Positions 44,078-46,781 of a DNA stretch of 46,781 nucleotides are shown one piece after another. The notes beneath the pieces were generated by a model. That model saw only the letters and a list, made by a program, of their open reading frames with translations. It ran no database searches and was not told the DNA's origin. The DNA is taken from NCBI GenBank assembly GCA_035627835.1, contig DASPKX010000043.1:1-46781 (forward strand), in the 5' to 3' direction. The DNA comes from DASPKX01 sp035627835. Lineage in GTDB: Bacteria > Verrucomicrobiota > Verrucomicrobiia > Limisphaerales > SXQI01. Within the stretch, counting starts at the first letter, position 1, and each line of letters starts with the position of its first letter. A program made the position numbers and the translations under genes.

Positions 44078-45171
44078 AAGCCGAAGCCCTTCACCTTCGT
44101 TTTCACGCGGGCCAGGTACATGTCCGCAGTGATGTAAAGCGTGGTGCCATCGTCACCCCAGCCGCAATTCGCCGTTGCTTCACCGGTGTTGATCGTGCCG
44201 AGATGCTTGCCTTGCGGGGAAATAATCAAAACGCCGCCTGGGCCTGTGCACCAGAGATTCCCATGCACATCCACCTTCAAGCCGTCTGGCACTCCTTTGC
44301 GGCCAGCCATTAAGGAGGCTGTGTTAAAGAAGACGCGCCCCGAGGCCAGTGTGCCATCAGGCTGCACGCTGTAAGCCATCACAACCGGCATCCGTGGGTC
44401 CGACACCGCCACATACAAGGTCTTCTCGTCGGGCGAGAGCGCAATGCCATTGGGGAAGCTGATATCGCGGACCAGGAGAGTCACTCGGCCATTGGGCTGA
44501 ACGCGATAGACACCGTTGAACAACAATTCCTTCTCCGGCGCATTGTTCAAACCGTTTAGACCGTAGGGCGGATCAGTAAAATAAAGATCCCCATTGGACA
44601 TAAACACCAGGTCGTTGGGGCTGTTGAACCGTTGATAATTGAAGTGCTGCGCGAGTGGCTTGAACTCGGGCTTCTCACCGCCTTTAACCAGACGCGCCAC
44701 CTGCCTGTCGCCATGCTGCGCGAGGACCAGACGACCCTGGCGGTCCATCGTCAATCCGTTCGAGCCGGGCTCTCCGCCGCGCGGCGTTTTGCCGGTATAA
44801 CCGCTTGGCTTCAGCCACTCCTTAAAACCCGCGCCTTCCTTCCAAATATAAACCGTGTTCCTCGGCACATCGGAGAACAGCACCGCCTGTTGCTTCTTGT
44901 CCCACACGGGCCCTTCCGACCACTCGAATCCCTCCGCGAGCTTCTCCAACTTCGCATCGGGCGCGAGCAAAGCGTCGAGCGCAGGATCGAGGCGCTCTAT
45001 GCTGCCGAACGTGGGGTAAACAACCGCCTCCTTCGTCCGGCTCTTCTTTAAGTTCCAGCCGTACTTGGTTTTGGACTTGTTGGGAGCGCTCTCAGCAGCT
45101 TGCGACGCAACGATGCAACCCGCTGCAATAAGTGCTGTGCAAACCCCGTGAACAATTCGTTTCGTCGTCAT
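44074..45171 (-). CDS. Secreted SMP-30/gluconolactonase-like beta-propeller protein
   Basis: From ATG 45171 a signal peptide (IVHGVCTALIAAGCIVASQAA) directs export. The six-bladed propeller has the usual metal and active-site segments of the SMP-30/gluconolactonase/LRE group: EGFEWSEGPVWD with the conserved glutamate, EPGSNGLTMDRQGRLVLAQHG, NSPNDLVFMSNGDLYFTDPPYG, SFPNGIALSPDEKTLYVA, and VPDGLKVDVHGNLWCTGPGGV. It probably hydrolyses a sugar lactone outside the cytoplasm; the true substrate is unknown. Use of a TTG two codons earlier is possible but less likely. It is convergent with pabC (4-base overlap of the ends) and downstream of tRNA-Leu on the same strand. Confidence 0.93.
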   Translation of the reverse strand: MTTKRIVHGVCTALIAAGCIVASQAAESAPNKSKTKYGWNLKKSRTKEAVVYPTFGSIERLDPALDALLAPDAKLEKLAEGFEWSEGPVWDKKQQAVLFSDVPRNTVYIWKEGAGFKEWLKPSGYTGKTPRGGEPGSNGLTMDRQGRLVLAQHGDRQVARLVKGGEKPEFKPLAQHFNYQRFNSPNDLVFMSNGDLYFTDPPYGLNGLNNAPEKELLFNGVYRVQPNGRVTLLVRDISFPNGIALSPDEKTLYVAVSDPRMPVVMAYSVQPDGTLASGRVFFNTASLMAGRKGVPDGLKVDVHGNLWCTGPGGVLIISPQGKHLGTINTGEATANCGWGDDGTTLYITADMYLARVKTKVKGFGF

Positions 45172-45286
45172 AGGCAAAAGGAGAGCCCAAGCATTGAGAA
45201 CGTTCCCCGATGGGTCAAGAACAGAAGGTGAACTCCGGATAATGCGGTCAGCAGATGAGGATTACTGACGCGAGTTGGAGCGAAGT

Positions 45287-45371
45287 TGGTGCGCTTAGCA
45301 GGACTTGAACCTGCACGGGTTACCCCACTACCACCTCAAAGTAGCGTGTCTGCCAATTCCACCATAAGCGC
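45287..45371 (-). tRNA. tRNA-Leu (anticodon GAG), CCA encoded
   Basis: On the minus strand the acceptor GCGCTTA (45371-45365) pairs with TAAGCGC (45297-45291), followed by A73 and an encoded CCA (45289-45287). The D arm contains GTGGAATTGGCAGACAC. The anticodon stem CTACT/GGTAG encloses TTGAGGT, giving GAG (45337-45335). A long variable arm (TGGGGTAACCCGT) and T arm GCAGG-TTCAAGT-CCTGC mark a class II tRNA; the anticodon and A73 make it leucine. Confidence 0.96.
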
Positions 45372-45509
45372 AACCCCGAAAACGGACGTAAAGATGGACC
45401 ATCCCCCGCCAAGCGCAAGCGCTTTTTCATTTTCTCACAGAAGCAATTTATGGCTCAACTCCGAAGCTGTCTTTCAAATGCCACCCTGCTATATTGCGCG
45501 CGCTGAGCC

Positions 45510-46781
45510 ATGATCGACTATCAACCATACAAAAACCTCCCCGCCCTTGCTGGTCTTTGCACGATGGAAGCGGCCATGCGCCCGGGCCTTTCCGTGGAAG
45601 ACTGCGTGGCACGACTCAAGCGCTTCCATTATGCGCTGAAACGGCTGCATGAGATTTTCATTTCGCGGCTCACCGCCGAGCCGATTTATGAGTTGAAAAT
45701 GGCGTTCAGCCTCCACGGGCATTATTGCTCCGAACACGTGGCGGAACTGCGCAAACGCGTGAGTGAAATGCGTGAGCCGCCTCTCGGCCTTGATGTGGTG
45801 CCGCACGCCGCCCTCAAGTTTTTCTTCGATGAAATCCTGAGCGCGCCAACCACAGCCGAATTGGTCGTGGGCATTTACCAAAAGGCAGTGCCCGCGCTCA
45901 TTGCCGCAATGGAAAAGCACCAGAAGGACACCAATCCTCTGGCGGATTCCCCCTCGGTTCGTCTCTGCAGATTCGCTCTGATTGAGCTGGGGGATATGCG
46001 GGCTTACGGGGAGCAAGCCATCAAGGCGTTGGTGAGCGGGGAAGAACTCGCCTCGATGTCGGCATGGCTGCAATTACTGGACGATGCCCTGACGAATGCG
46101 GGCGGCCTGGATGGCAGCGCGCCACGGGGTGAGGTCCAGCTCAGGGCGCGCCATTCCGCGAAGCCATACAAATTCGACCCGAAGCCGAAACGCGATGAGC
46201 GGTTCTCCGATCCTTACAACATGGGTGTGAACGCCGAGGTGTTCCTTTACGACGAAAAGTTCCCGCCCAAGCCAAAGACGTTGATGATGTTCTACAAACG
46301 TCTACGCGAGATCGACGTTCCCGAAATGATGGCGAGCATCATCGTGGAGACTCCCGACAGGCCCTGGAGTTATTACCGCGATATGACCCGCCAACTGTGG
46401 GATGAAGCCCGCCACGCGATGATGGGCGAAGTCGGGTTCGTTCATGCGGGTGTGGATTGGCGCAAGGTGATGATTAACTTCACCTGGTCTCTCGCCCTGA
46501 ACACGCAACTCAAACCGATCGAGCGCCACGCTGTGCTCTATTTCATCGAGCAAGGCCTCATGCCAAAGACGGGCAAGCGCTTTGAGTGGGAGGTCGGACT
46601 TGCCTCGCAGGATCCGCTGGCCGGGCTTTTCCAGGATTATGATTGGGCGGATGAAGTGCTCCATGCGCGTGTCGGGCGTGATTGGTATCTCAAGGAATTC
46701 GATGACCCGAAACGCGCTGTTCAATACGGGGACGAATGCTGGTCGCGCGTGTTGATGGATTGGGGATCATATAAGAAACAT
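45510..46781 (+). CDS. Ferritin-like diiron-fold protein, 3' end cut by window
   Basis: The frame opens at ATG 45510 (MIDYQPYKNLPALAGL) and is open for all 424 codons to the right edge. It is mostly helical, without a signal peptide. Segments YYRDMTRQLWDEARHAMMGE and QDYDWADEVLHARVGRDW each carry the E-x-x-H spacing of ferritin-like diiron helices (EARH and EVLH). An earlier LHGHYCSEHVAEL may contribute further ligands. I do not recognise a named family; related hypothetical proteins occur in Verrucomicrobia and Planctomycetes as far as I recall. Oxygenase, oxidase or iron-binding roles are all possible. A TATATT at 45490-45495 could be a -10 box, which would give a very short leader. Confidence 0.75.
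   Translation, partial: MIDYQPYKNLPALAGLCTMEAAMRPGLSVEDCVARLKRFHYALKRLHEIFISRLTAEPIYELKMAFSLHGHYCSEHVAELRKRVSEMREPPLGLDVVPHAALKFFFDEILSAPTTAELVVGIYQKAVPALIAAMEKHQKDTNPLADSPSVRLCRFALIELGDMRAYGEQAIKALVSGEELASMSAWLQLLDDALTNAGGLDGSAPRGEVQLRARHSAKPYKFDPKPKRDERFSDPYNMGVNAEVFLYDEKFPPKPKTLMMFYKRLREIDVPEMMASIIVETPDRPWSYYRDMTRQLWDEARHAMMGEVGFVHAGVDWRKVMINFTWSLALNTQLKPIERHAVLYFIEQGLMPKTGKRFEWEVGLASQDPLAGLFQDYDWADEVLHARVGRDWYLKEFDDPKRAVQYGDECWSRVLMDWGSYKKH

Noticed and set aside
45411..45427. AAGCG-CAAG-CGCTT hairpin followed by T as a terminator
   Set aside because: The stem is only 5 bp, and no plus-strand gene ends upstream of it; it lies in the promoter region between tRNA-Leu and the ferritin-like gene.

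Overview
The window looks like chromosome of a soil or freshwater member of the Verrucomicrobiota, most like the Pedosphaera/Limisphaerales group. This is inferred from gene content, not from a marker gene. The clues are two solitary pseudopilin-like proteins with the FTLIELLVVIAIIAILA leader, a very large secreted protein of BspA-type leucine-rich repeats and Ig domains, secreted proteins ending in an RFYRL-type domain, many response regulators with unusual outputs, and few Shine-Dalgarno sites.

Layout. 1-1481 (minus) is the 5' part of a poly-HAMP signalling protein. 1696-3435 is a riboflavin pair (ribD, ribE), followed by a response regulator with a PP2C/SpoIIE phosphatase output (3493-5022) and tRNA-Gln(UUG). 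5300-7782 holds a pseudopilin-like gene and two tandem, paralogous, His-containing secreted proteins. 7998-28684 is the centrepiece: a NarL/LuxR response regulator, a 16.3-kb gene for a 5419-residue secreted LRR/Ig protein, a REC-PAS protein with a four-cysteine tail, and a REC-PAS-PAS-kinase-REC hybrid. The NarL-type regulator and the giant gene share a duplicated leader element containing a GTCGCC/GGCGAC hairpin, which suggests they are regulated together.

28695-34836 is mostly housekeeping: purC-xerD (minus), folE (plus), an acylphosphatase / phosphoesterase / family-9 glycosyltransferase run (minus), and a lipoprotein serine hydrolase (plus). 35096-36571 (minus) is an MFS transporter. 36922-38228 is ruvA overlapping a DUF374 acyltransferase. 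38268-41728 has a secreted protein with a zinc-protease-like HEFGH motif, a second pseudopilin-like gene and a Gfo/Idh/MocA oxidoreductase ending at a strong terminator. 41827-44077 is pabB-pabC, 44074-45171 (minus) a secreted SMP-30/gluconolactonase-like protein, then tRNA-Leu(GAG) (minus) and a ferritin-like protein cut by the right edge.

How it fits together. FolE with PabB and PabC supplies folate precursors, RibD/RibE make riboflavin, and PurC acts in purine synthesis. The most distinctive part is 7.9-28.7 kb, where regulators surround one enormous predicted surface or extracellular protein. I saw no CRISPR array, insertion sequence, prophage or rRNA. All calls rest on reading the sequence and translations by eye; no database search was run.
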